Source: JAJRXG01 sp964640065
GTDB lineage: Bacteria; Bacteroidota; Bacteroidia; Chitinophagales; Saprospiraceae
Assembly (NCBI GenBank): GCA_964640065.1
Contig: CAZXIE010000106.1
Location: 1 to 12,758, forward strand
Reading direction: 5' to 3'
DNA length: 12,758 nt
Shown in pieces: positions 1 through 6,832 of the stretch. The number at the start of each line of letters is the position of its first letter. Within the stretch, counting starts at the first letter, position 1. The notes under the pieces are model-generated. The model was not told the DNA's origin and did no database searches. It was given only the letters and a program-made list of their open reading frames with translations. A program made the translations under genes and the position numbers.

Positions 1-91
1 TATCAGATACGGTGTGAGCATTTTATTGTTAGATTAACATAGAATACTCATAAATAGCTGATAAACAGATATTTACCTTGAGTGGATAGAC

Positions 92-466
92 TTAAGGACT
101 TACTACACTTAAGAATCTAGGCTTGAAGGCATATACCAAGATGAGTGAAAGTAAAAGTCCTACGACGGCACCACCTACGTTAGCAGGGTCGAGTAGTAAA
201 TGAAAAACTGCCGCACAGAACATGATGGCTGTTGAAAAAATCAGCGCTAATGGAACAAACTTACCTGCCAGTAACGCCAATCCAGCTAACACTTCCAACA
301 CTCCGATCAATGAGAGAAATCCTGAACTGAACAAGACACCCATAAGAACACCAAAATCTCCTTCCATAGGAAATGGTGGCAAAAAATTCAGAAATTTGTT
401 CAGCCCAAATATGAGCAAGAAGAGACCTAGTAGCACGCGTAGCGCCAAAGTTAGTTTTGGATTCAT
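92..466 (-). CDS. DoxX-family small integral membrane protein
   Basis: The 124-residue product is almost entirely hydrophobic, with four likely membrane segments near residues 5-22, 48-66, 70-90 and 96-113. An N-terminal LLGLFLLIFGLNKF stretch and a GVLEVLAGLALL stretch in the second helix are typical of DoxX/DoxX-like proteins. Length and four-helix layout fit the family. The start is the ATG at 466; no clear Shine-Dalgarno sequence is visible, as expected in Bacteroidota. It is transcribed away from the TspO-like gene across an 87-base divergent gap. DoxX relatives have been linked to redox and thiol stress or to quinone-coupled enzymes, but nothing here identifies a partner, so the cellular role is left open. 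The family call is fairly secure; the function is not. Confidence 0.8.
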   Translation of the reverse strand: MNPKLTLALRVLLGLFLLIFGLNKFLNFLPPFPMEGDFGVLMGVLFSSGFLSLIGVLEVLAGLALLAGKFVPLALIFSTAIMFCAAVFHLLLDPANVGGAVVGLLLSLILVYAFKPRFLSVVSP

Positions 467-553
467 AGTTGATTAGATTTTGATGAAAGATAAGAATTAG
501 CATTCATTAGAAGTAAGCGGTGAACAAGAAAGGTTATCTAGCATTGAACTCTC

Positions 554-1324
554 ATGAAAGATTCGGATCAAGAACTGACTAAGCACATATGGATGTCGAT
601 CATCTCTGTTGTTATCATGTTGGTGTTATACGGCACGACGGCGACTGGGATGATGGGTGATAATCCTGTAGGACGAGGAGGCAACTATGAAGCACCGTTG
701 ATCGTGCCGTCTGGTTATGCATTTGCCATATGGTCGGTGATCTATCTGGGGATTATCGCATTTCCAATTTATCAGTGGATCCGAAGAAAGGTTGGGACAA
801 AAGATTGGCAACAGCTACACGTCCTCTTCTCTATCAATGTAATCTGCAATGGCCTCTGGCTTGTTGCTGCCTCATATGATTGGCAGTGGATCACAGTAGG
901 GATCATCATCATCATGCTGATCACGCTGTATCAGATGAATGCCATCTTAGTCAGCAGAAAACAGGCTGGCGATGAAATCAATTATTGGCTCGAGAGATTT
1001 CCGTTGAGTATTTACTTTGCGTGGATCACTTTGGCGACAGCACTTAACTTCAGCTCTGCTTTGGATTTTTATAACTGGTCTGGCCTCGGTATTGATAAGC
1101 CAACATGGACACTCATCATCATCACCGTAGCTGCCGCCATCGCCTACTTGGTTTTTCGCAAGTTTCGCGAGGCTGCATATACAGGTGTTGTAGTCTGGGC
1201 ATTTGTCGCACTATTTGTGAGACATCAGGGTGAGATCTCATCTATCGCTGGGCTCTCTTTCGGGGTAGTCATCATCTTTGCTTTCTTGACTATTAGTGGT
1301 ATCCGCAGACAAATTAGCCTCTAG
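554..1324 (+). CDS. Long TspO/MBR-type tryptophan-rich membrane protein
   Basis: The 256-residue membrane protein has about seven or eight hydrophobic segments and 12 tryptophans. The second segment (residues 49-70) carries PSGYAFAIWSVIYLG, matching the conserved P-x-G-x-x-F-x-x-x-W-x-x-x-Y-x-x-x-G region of TspO. NGLWLVAAS (99-107) and FPLSIYFAWITLATALN (149-165) correspond to the later TspO helices. Classical TspO is about 150-170 residues with five helices. This protein has roughly 90 extra C-terminal residues forming two or three further membrane segments (about 184-201, 209-223 and 231-250). TspO proteins bind porphyrins and other hydrophobic ligands and affect stress responses in some bacteria, but the ligand of this long form is unknown. 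The ATG at 554 is the natural start. A DUF1801 gene follows on the same strand after a short gap, so the two may be co-transcribed. Confidence 0.8.
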   Translation: MKDSDQELTKHIWMSIISVVIMLVLYGTTATGMMGDNPVGRGGNYEAPLIVPSGYAFAIWSVIYLGIIAFPIYQWIRRKVGTKDWQQLHVLFSINVICNGLWLVAASYDWQWITVGIIIIMLITLYQMNAILVSRKQAGDEINYWLERFPLSIYFAWITLATALNFSSALDFYNWSGLGIDKPTWTLIIITVAAAIAYLVFRKFREAAYTGVVVWAFVALFVRHQGEISSIAGLSFGVVIIFAFLTISGIRRQISL

Positions 1325-1390
1325 GCAAATTCATTGTCAAGCTCCTTCTTGGTACGGCAAACAAGAAAACAATCCATACATTCACTGAGT

Positions 1391-1855
1391 ATGAAAAAAT
1401 CAGATCAGCAGACGAACCACCTCAACTCTGCATCACTCCATGCAGAGTTTCAAAAACACTTGACTCAAAAAAACAAAAAACTTCAAGCTCTCTACAAAGC
1501 CGTCAGAAGTCTACTGATAGAGATGTATCCTGAAGGAAATGAATTGCTCTATAAGACACATGCGCTGACATCTGTATATACCACGACATTGAAACTTTCT
1601 GATGCATACTGTCACATCCCAGTATATAGCGAGCACCTGAATCTAGGATTTAACTTTGGAACATCACTCGATGATCCCAAGGGGCTTCTCCAAGGCACAG
1701 GCAAGTCTATACGACACGTCCCGATCAAGTCTAAGGAAGAATTAGACAATAAGGATCTCAAAATTCTAATAGCGGATGCTGTTGCACATTCTATCACACA
1801 TCAGAAACAAGCCTCTAAAGAAAAAGGTGTTGTAGTTTCTAAGATTAAGAGTTAG
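1391..1855 (+). CDS. DUF1801 (YdhG-like) domain protein
   Basis: Starting from the ATG at 1391 the product is 154 residues, soluble and rich in lysine. Residues 82-110 contain LNLGFNFGTSLDDPKGLLQG followed by TGKSIRHV, the hallmark of DUF1801 proteins (Y-x-x-H-x-N-L-G-F, D-P-x-G-L-L-x-G-T-G-K, R-H-V). The reading frame is open back to a TTG at 1334. I prefer the ATG because the 19 extra residues carry no recognisable domain and TTG starts are rarer. The TTG lies only 9 bases after the TspO stop, so a coupled start there cannot be excluded. The biochemical role of DUF1801 is not established. The last bases overlap the uxuA stop codon on the other strand, and the 3' end also encodes part of a terminator-like structure. 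Confidence 0.75.
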   Translation: MKKSDQQTNHLNSASLHAEFQKHLTQKNKKLQALYKAVRSLLIEMYPEGNELLYKTHALTSVYTTTLKLSDAYCHIPVYSEHLNLGFNFGTSLDDPKGLLQGTGKSIRHVPIKSKEELDNKDLKILIADAVAHSITHQKQASKEKGVVVSKIKS

Positions 1856-1886
1856 TGCTTAGCTAGACTGCGCACGACACCTTCTT
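1816..1886 (-). terminator. Bipartite stem-loop at convergent 3' ends, probable uxuA operon terminator
   Basis: AAGGTGTTGT (1824-1833) pairs with ACGACACCTT (1874-1883), ten pairs with one G-U wobble. Inside the 40-base loop CTAAG (1839-1843) pairs with CTTAG (1858-1862). Read on the minus strand the structure is followed by TTTTTCTTTA (complement of 1816-1825), a reasonable U-tract. On the plus strand the following bases are TTCTTCT, which is weaker. The structure straddles the overlapping stop codons of the DUF1801 gene and uxuA, so it lies inside coding sequence of both. The long loop makes this a moderate call. Confidence 0.45.
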
Positions 1887-3039
1887 CTAGTCCCCTGATC
1901 TCAGCTAGACCCTTCAAGCGACCGATGGCAGAGTAGCCTGGATTAGTCTCCTTCTTAATATCATCGAGGATCTTGTGGCCATGATCTGGTCTCATGGGGA
2001 TAGATACTCTTCTCCTTTGTTGCACTTTCGTAAATGCTTCAATCACCTCATACATATCTACTTCACCTTCAAGATGTGCTGCTTCGTAAAAGTGACTTGC
2101 ATCTTCTCTCTTGACAGCACGTAGATGTATAAAGTGAATCCTCTCTCCTAGCTCTTCGATCATGGCTGGCAAGTCATTAGAAGGTAAGACACCCAGTGAA
2201 CCTGTACAGAAGCAAATACCATTGGCCTCGCTTGATACGGCTGATGTTATATATCTGAAGTCCTCTATATCACAGACGATACGAGGCAACCCGAGTAATT
2301 CAAAGGGTGGATCATCTGGATGGATGGCTAACTTCATACCGACTTCTTCAGCTACTGGTATGATGGCCTCGAGAAAGAGCTTGAGATTCTCTCTGAGTTG
2401 TTTTTTATCGATCTGTGAGTATGTATCCAACAAGTCTCTGAACTCTTGGATACTATCTGATGCCGATGTAGTCTTACCTGGCAGTCCGGCGATGATCTTC
2501 ATCGTAAGATCGGTTACTTCTTCTTCAGAGAGGAGGTCAAAGTATTCTTGAGCCTCCTGTCTTTGCTGCAGTGTATATTCGTCATAGGCTTCAGGCCGAC
2601 GAAGGATATGTAGATCAAACGCCGCGATAGCATCACCATCATATCTAAGTGCCAAAGACCCATCTTCCAACTTGTAGTGAAGATCTGTCCTTACCCAGTC
2701 CATGACTGGCATAAAGTTATAAGTGATGACTTCTACTCCAGCTCGTGCTAGATGCCGTATGCAAGTTTTGTAGTTCTCTATCAGCTGCAGGTAATCACCA
2801 CTGCGTCTTTTGATATCATCATGGACGGGCACACTTTCGACGACTGTCCACTCAAGTCCTACTTCAGTGATAAGCTTCTTTCTCTCCAGTATGTCTTCTA
2901 CTGACCAGACCTCTCCGATGTTTACATCATGTAGAGCAGTTACTATATTCGATGCTCCAGACTGTCTGATGTCCTCAAGTGATACACTGTCATTAGGACC
3001 AAACCACCTCCAAGATTGTGTAAGGCGGTGTTGGTTCAT
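1852..3039 (-). CDS. uxuA: Mannonate dehydratase
   Basis: The 395-residue product matches mannonate dehydratase (EC 4.2.1.8), which converts D-mannonate to 2-keto-3-deoxy-D-gluconate in the cytoplasm. The metal-site motifs are visible in order: IHPDDPP with H240, FCTGSLG with C278, FIHLR with H305 and RPDHGH with D352. These correspond to the His-Cys-His-Asp metal ligands of the UxuA family. Length is normal and there is no signal peptide. The ATG at 3039 overlaps the stop of the MFS gene in an ATGA arrangement, which supports this start and suggests translational coupling. It is the last gene of a three-gene operon with an MFS transporter and an SMP-30-type lipoprotein. Fructuronate reductase (uxuB) and uronate isomerase (uxaC), the usual partners in glucuronate breakdown, are not in the window. 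Confidence 0.93.
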   Translation of the reverse strand: MNQHRLTQSWRWFGPNDSVSLEDIRQSGASNIVTALHDVNIGEVWSVEDILERKKLITEVGLEWTVVESVPVHDDIKRRSGDYLQLIENYKTCIRHLARAGVEVITYNFMPVMDWVRTDLHYKLEDGSLALRYDGDAIAAFDLHILRRPEAYDEYTLQQRQEAQEYFDLLSEEEVTDLTMKIIAGLPGKTTSASDSIQEFRDLLDTYSQIDKKQLRENLKLFLEAIIPVAEEVGMKLAIHPDDPPFELLGLPRIVCDIEDFRYITSAVSSEANGICFCTGSLGVLPSNDLPAMIEELGERIHFIHLRAVKREDASHFYEAAHLEGEVDMYEVIEAFTKVQQRRRVSIPMRPDHGHKILDDIKKETNPGYSAIGRLKGLAEIRGLEEGVVRSLAKH

Positions 3040-4319
3040 ACGATGACCTCTTCTAGGTCTTTCCGATAAGTTCTTGAGGCTAAGTAGTAAAACACTGCTG
3101 ATAATATCCCCGTAGCAAAAGTTATCGTAAAGGCATATCTCAGACTTAGGTTACCATAACTAGGTTCGAAGTAGTCACTCAGTATACCAATCACAAGTGG
3201 ACCAAAACCCAATCCAATAAAATTGAGTACAAAGAAGAATATAGAGGATGTTAGTGCCCTCATCTTTGCATTGATCAAACTATAAGAAACAGCTAGACTA
3301 GGTCCCATGTATACTGCGGTCAGCAGAGATGTAAAGAATGACATAGATATCGCCAACGTCGTATTGTCAGAAAAATATACCAACACGGAGGGTATGATAT
3401 TGAACAACCCAGCGAATAGTACAATCCACATATACCATCTTTTATCTTTTACTTGAAGCTTATCTGATAACCATCCTCCTCCAAAAGTGCCAATCATACC
3501 ACCAAATCCAGCAGTCAGGCCCATGGCAATACCTGCTTCAACTATACTCAATCCATGAACTCGTTGCCAAAAGGAAGGAAGAAAGTTGCCTACACCATAT
3601 GTCGCAAAAGTATTGAGGCCGCCAGCTATCGATATGTAGACGAAAGTTTTCTTACTCCAGAGGTATTTTAAGACATCACCAAAACCAACTTCAGATACTT
3701 CCTGAGTATCATCCATAGCGCCTCTAATAGGTTCTCTGATGAAAAAATAACTCAGCACAGAAAGCACTACTCCAGCGATACCGATAATGTAGAAAGTATT
3801 ACGCCAACCATACTGCTTAGCGATCACAGCTCCTACTACAAACCCTAGCAATATCCCCAAATAGATGCCCATCGAATAAATCGAAAGTGCAGTTGCCCGC
3901 TTCTCTTGTGGAAAATAATCGGAGATAATAGCATGAGACGGTGGACTACAACCAGCCTCACCGATTCCTACTCCTACTCGAGCTAGAAGAAGGTGTACAA
4001 AGTTGGCAGCCATGCCAGACACAGCTGTCATAACAGACCAGATAGCTAAGCATGCGGTAACTATGTTCTTTCGATTATGGCTATCAGCAAATCTTGCTAA
4101 CGGGATACCTAGGACAACATAGATAGCAGCGAATGCAAGTCCTGTCAGCCAACCAAGATCCTGATCACTCAGACCAAACTCCGCCTTAATAGGCTCAGCG
4201 AGTATAACTATGATCTGACGATCAATGAAGTTAAAAGTATAGATGAGCGTAAGAAGTCCTAGGACCACCCATTTGTAAGAACCTTTTCCTTTTACTTCTT
4301 CTTCACTGCCAAGGACCAT
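3036..4319 (-). CDS. Spinster-like MFS transporter, probable sugar-acid importer
   Basis: The 427-residue protein has a short hydrophilic N-terminus and about 12 hydrophobic segments, normal for the major facilitator superfamily. FNFIDRQ (29-35) in helix 1, the loop 2-3 motif GIPLARFAD (71-79) followed by RK, and LLARVGVGIGEAGCSPPSHA (111-130) with the GEA triplet are characteristic of the Spinster-like MFS branch. The gene begins 2 bases after the SMP-30 gene stop and overlaps the uxuA start by 4 bases, so co-translation is likely. Sitting between a putative lactonase and mannonate dehydratase, it is most likely the inner-membrane importer of D-mannonate or a related aldonate or hexuronate. 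The substrate is inferred from context; the family itself also includes lipid and drug transporters. Confidence 0.85.
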   Translation of the reverse strand: MVLGSEEEVKGKGSYKWVVLGLLTLIYTFNFIDRQIIVILAEPIKAEFGLSDQDLGWLTGLAFAAIYVVLGIPLARFADSHNRKNIVTACLAIWSVMTAVSGMAANFVHLLLARVGVGIGEAGCSPPSHAIISDYFPQEKRATALSIYSMGIYLGILLGFVVGAVIAKQYGWRNTFYIIGIAGVVLSVLSYFFIREPIRGAMDDTQEVSEVGFGDVLKYLWSKKTFVYISIAGGLNTFATYGVGNFLPSFWQRVHGLSIVEAGIAMGLTAGFGGMIGTFGGGWLSDKLQVKDKRWYMWIVLFAGLFNIIPSVLVYFSDNTTLAISMSFFTSLLTAVYMGPSLAVSYSLINAKMRALTSSIFFFVLNFIGLGFGPLVIGILSDYFEPSYGNLSLRYAFTITFATGILSAVFYYLASRTYRKDLEEVIV

Positions 4320-4321
4320 CT

Positions 4322-5338
4322 CTATAGCTTTATCCGCATAAGATAGTCATCGCAAGTCATGTATAGGATACTTTTATCGGCGTTAAAAGCACAGTTCGAC
4401 GTTTTTTCTCCAGTTTTGATTTTACCTAAGACGGTACCATCTGGAGCAAAGACCCAAACACCTCCAGGTCCTGTAGCCCAGATATTGCCGGTATTATCGA
4501 TCTTGAGCCCGTCTGGTGCACCATCTCCTTGGGCATCCTGATCATGATGAAAAACTCTTTGGTTAGACGGTTCTCCTTCGGGAGAAAGATCTATCACCGT
4601 CCACTGTGGTGTACCCTCCGAGTTGGCTACATATAGCTTGCTTTCATCTAGTGATAGACCTATGCCATTAGGTCGTGGTATATCATCCGCTATCAGTGTC
4701 AGTTCTCCTGATGTGCTATATCTGTATACACCTTGAAAATCGATCTCCTTCGCTGGATCATTGACATTTCCTTCTAAGCCGTATGGAGGATCTGTTATAT
4801 ATAGATTACCTGCTCTATCGTAGGTAGCATCATTCGGGCTGTTAAATCTCTTGCCCTCATACTGTCCTATGATAGTTTCGAATTTTGAAGTTGGCTGATT
4901 GATAGGAGTAGTCATTCTTGCTACCCTACGATCACCATGCTGGCACATCACAAGTCGTCCTTGCTGGTCAAGTAAGAGACCATTAGATCCAGGTTCGCCT
5001 CCACGAGGTGTTTCGCCTGTATAACCTGATGGCTCGAGGTATAACTCCTTACCTCCTTCTTCACTCCACTTATATATTCTATTAGGTGGTATGTCTGAGT
5101 AAAGGAGATACTTTCCATCTTCTATCCATAGTGGGCCTTCAGACCATGTGTGACCTTCGGCGAGGACTTCGATAGTAGCGTCATTGCTTATTAAAGCGTC
5201 TATACGGGGGTCTAATCTTTCGATGCTTCCTGTCGTCTTATATGTTGACTGGATGTCCTCGACTAAATCTTGTACTTGTTTGTCTTTGCATCCTGCGATT
5301 AGAGAGATGCATATAATTATATATATGATGCTTTTCAT
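4322..5338 (-). CDS. SMP-30/gluconolactonase-type lipoprotein
   Basis: The 338-residue product starts with a lipoprotein signal peptide (MKSIIYIIICISLIAGC), with C17 as the lipidation site and K18 after it. The mature part is an SMP-30/gluconolactonase/LRE-like six-bladed propeller. The motifs expected to bind the divalent metal and substrate are present: SEGPLW (E67), NSPNDATYD (N169), PNGIGLSLD (N224) and APDGLKIDNTGNIW (D276). They line up with E18, N103, N154 and D204 of human SMP30 as I recall them. The family hydrolyses sugar lactones to aldonic acids. Lipidation places this enzyme in the periplasm or at the outer membrane, unlike cytoplasmic gluconolactonases. It is first in the operon, ahead of the transporter and uxuA, so an aldono-lactone yielding D-mannonate is a plausible substrate. 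That substrate is inference; the fold assignment is firm. Confidence 0.88.
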   Translation of the reverse strand: MKSIIYIIICISLIAGCKDKQVQDLVEDIQSTYKTTGSIERLDPRIDALISNDATIEVLAEGHTWSEGPLWIEDGKYLLYSDIPPNRIYKWSEEGGKELYLEPSGYTGETPRGGEPGSNGLLLDQQGRLVMCQHGDRRVARMTTPINQPTSKFETIIGQYEGKRFNSPNDATYDRAGNLYITDPPYGLEGNVNDPAKEIDFQGVYRYSTSGELTLIADDIPRPNGIGLSLDESKLYVANSEGTPQWTVIDLSPEGEPSNQRVFHHDQDAQGDGAPDGLKIDNTGNIWATGPGGVWVFAPDGTVLGKIKTGEKTSNCAFNADKSILYMTCDDYLMRIKL

Positions 5339-5579
5339 GATCTTATTGTGAGGTCATAATGATAAGGATTAATGGAGAGGTAACAAAGGAGGGAGGTTGA
5401 ATGGAATATTAGGCTAATGCTGGACTAAGATGTGTCTTCATATAAAATCGTAGATACAACCGATACGACCTACAAATAGTGATCCGTTTTCAAATCCACG
5501 TAAGCCCACATTAATTATGAAGAGAGTAGGAAGATCTACACATAGCATTACAGTTCAAAATTATAAAGCAAGCAAGCAC
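5339..5579 (-). promoter_or_regulatory. Long upstream region of the lactonase operon
   Basis: About 240 bases lie between the lactonase start and the U-tract of the glutamine synthetase terminator. On the minus strand TAATTTTG (5563-5556) matches the Bacteroidota -7 consensus TAnnTTTG exactly. The nearest upstream TTTG is only 15 bases away, shorter than usual for a -33 element. If used, transcription would begin near 5550 and leave a leader of roughly 210 bases. I found no recognisable riboswitch or strong hairpin. A 36-codon frame (5548-5438) occurs in the leader, with no family resemblance that I can see. Promoter assignment is tentative. Confidence 0.35.
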
Positions 5580-5611
5580 AAAAAAAGGGCAAGCCATCAA
5601 ATGGCTTGCCC
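5580..5611 (-). terminator. Intrinsic terminator of the glutamine synthetase gene
   Basis: GGGCAAGCCAT (5587-5597) and ATGGCTTGCCC (5601-5611) form a perfect 11-pair stem with a 3-base loop. On the minus strand it is followed by seven Us (A run at 5580-5586). It begins 27 bases after the stop codon. There is no T-run on the plus-strand side, so it acts on the minus strand. Confidence 0.93.
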
Positions 5612-5638
5612 TCCAATCATGACATTATAATCTGACTC

Positions 5639-6658
5639 TTACAGATCTTTGACTGTATTGATGATGTTAGCAGATACCTTGTATGGATCTGCATTAGAAG
5701 CAGGACGTCTGTCTTCTAACCAGCCATTCCATCCAGCTTCCACTGTTGCAATTGGAATACGGATAGAAGCTCCTCTATCAGATACTCCAAAGGAGAATTT
5801 CTTGATAGACTGTGTCTCGTGCTTTCCTGTTAGACGTTGGTCGTTATATGCACCATAAGCAGCTATCGCTTGCTTGATACGAGCTTTGGGTCTGAACTTC
5901 TCACAGATCTCGCTATATGTATCTTCACTTCCACAAGTACGTAGAGTTGTGTTAGAGAAGTTAGCGTGCATACCTGATCCATTCCAATCAGTATCACCTA
6001 GTGGCTTTGGATGGTAGTCGATTCTGATACCATACTTTTCTGCAGTACGCTCTAAGAGGTATCTTGACACCCATAGAGTGTCACTAGCGAGCTTAGCTCC
6101 TTTACCGAAAGTCTGGAACTCCCACTGTCCTGATGCCACCTCTGCGTTGATACCTTCAACATTAAGACCTGCATCCAAGCAGATATCTAGGTGTTCTTCT
6201 ATGATTTCTCTTCCATTAGCATTACCCGCTCCAACTGAGCAGTAGTAAGGTCCTTGCGGTGCTGGATAACCAACAGCAGGGAATCCAAGCGGCTGATTAG
6301 TATCAATATCGATCAAGAAGTACTCTTGCTCAAAACCGAACCAGAAGTCTGAATCATCATCTTGGATAGTTGCTCTTGCATTAGTAGCATGAGGAGTACC
6401 ATCTGCATTAAGTACCTCTGTCATCACTAGATATCCGTTACGTCTATCTGGGTCTTTACAGATGAATACTGGCTTTAAAAGGCAATCAGAGCTGCCACCT
6501 GGAGCTTGATTAGTAGAAGATCCGTCGAAAGACCACATCGGGCACTCTTCGAGTTTACCTGAAAACTTAGATTCGTCCAGGATTTTAGTTTTAGATCTTA
6601 GAGTCTGCGTTGGCTCATTTCCGTCCAACCATAAGTACTCTAACTTGAATTTTGCCAT
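5639..6658 (-). CDS. glnII: Glutamine synthetase type II (eukaryotic-like)
   Basis: The enzyme (EC 6.3.1.2) makes glutamine from glutamate, ammonia and ATP in the cytoplasm. The 339-residue length and motif set identify the short GSII type rather than GSI (about 470 residues) or GSIII (about 700). The beta-grasp domain holds LEYLWLDG, RSKTK (21-25) and WSFDGSSTNQAPG (42-54). The catalytic domain has FGFEQEYF with E110 and E112, INAEVASGQWEFQ with E173 and E180, GSGMHANFS with H231, DRGASIRIP (R300) and LEDRRPASNADPY with E315 and R317. No adenylylation-site region of the GSI-beta kind is present. The ATG at 6658 is preceded by an A-rich stretch. It is a single-gene unit with its own terminator, divergent from the helix-hairpin-helix/barrel gene. 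Nitrogen control is likely for such an enzyme, but no known operator is recognisable upstream. Confidence 0.95.
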   Translation of the reverse strand: MAKFKLEYLWLDGNEPTQTLRSKTKILDESKFSGKLEECPMWSFDGSSTNQAPGGSSDCLLKPVFICKDPDRRNGYLVMTEVLNADGTPHATNARATIQDDDSDFWFGFEQEYFLIDIDTNQPLGFPAVGYPAPQGPYYCSVGAGNANGREIIEEHLDICLDAGLNVEGINAEVASGQWEFQTFGKGAKLASDTLWVSRYLLERTAEKYGIRIDYHPKPLGDTDWNGSGMHANFSNTTLRTCGSEDTYSEICEKFRPKARIKQAIAAYGAYNDQRLTGKHETQSIKKFSFGVSDRGASIRIPIATVEAGWNGWLEDRRPASNADPYKVSANIINTVKDL

Positions 6659-6738
6659 TATATCTTTACTTTAATCTCAACAATGAGACGAAAGTAGGTA
6701 CAGGTCATTTCCGAAAGGTGGCGACTAATAATTCTTTT

Positions 6739-6753
6739 GTTATTGTCAATAAC
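6739..6753. promoter_or_regulatory. Perfect palindrome GTTATTG-T-CAATAAC, candidate operator
   Basis: Seven-base arms match exactly around a central T at 6746. The site lies about 80 bases upstream of the glutamine synthetase ATG and about 80 bases before the preferred start of the barrel gene. Its TTG (6743-6745) could be the -33 element of the plus-strand promoter, so a bound regulator could affect either gene. The sequence is not one whose regulator I recognise. Confidence 0.4.
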
Positions 6754-6776
6754 TACCATAACGACATAAATCTTTG
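6743..6776 (+). promoter_or_regulatory. Candidate Bacteroidota-type promoter for the barrel/FGE operon
   Basis: TTG (6743-6745) and AATCTTTG (6769-6776) resemble the -33 TTG and -7 TAnnTTTG elements. One conserved position differs in the -7 element and the spacer is 23 bases, at the long end of the known range. Transcription would start near 6783, leaving about 50 bases of leader before the ATG at 6833. This would argue against the upstream TTG at 6785 as the start codon. Confidence 0.35.
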
Positions 6777-6777
6777 A

Positions 6778-6791
6778 TAATCAATTGATTA
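6778..6791. promoter_or_regulatory. Perfect palindrome TAATCAATTGATTA, candidate operator
   Basis: This 14-base even palindrome has no mismatch. It overlaps a second short dyad, TTGAT-A-ATCAA, at 6774-6784. It lies at the expected transcription start of the barrel gene, directly after the proposed -7 element, a common place for a repressor site. Function is inferred from position and symmetry only. Confidence 0.35.
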
Positions 6792-6832
6792 ATAGAAACA
6801 AACTTGTGACGGCTAAATTGAGCCACGAAATC

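Noticed and set aside
1..91. Possible terminator for the DoxX gene at the left edge.
   Set aside because: Only a short AT-only AAATA/TATTT stem without a clear U-tract is visible.
899..930. Run of ATC triplets in the TspO-like gene, with a similar run near 1111-1126.
   Set aside because: These simply encode isoleucine-rich membrane helices and are not a significant repeat array.
5448..5468. Inverted repeat TCGTA/TACGA in the lactonase leader, followed on the minus strand by TTTTATA.
   Set aside because: A five-pair stem with an 11-base loop is too weak to call a terminator or riboswitch element.
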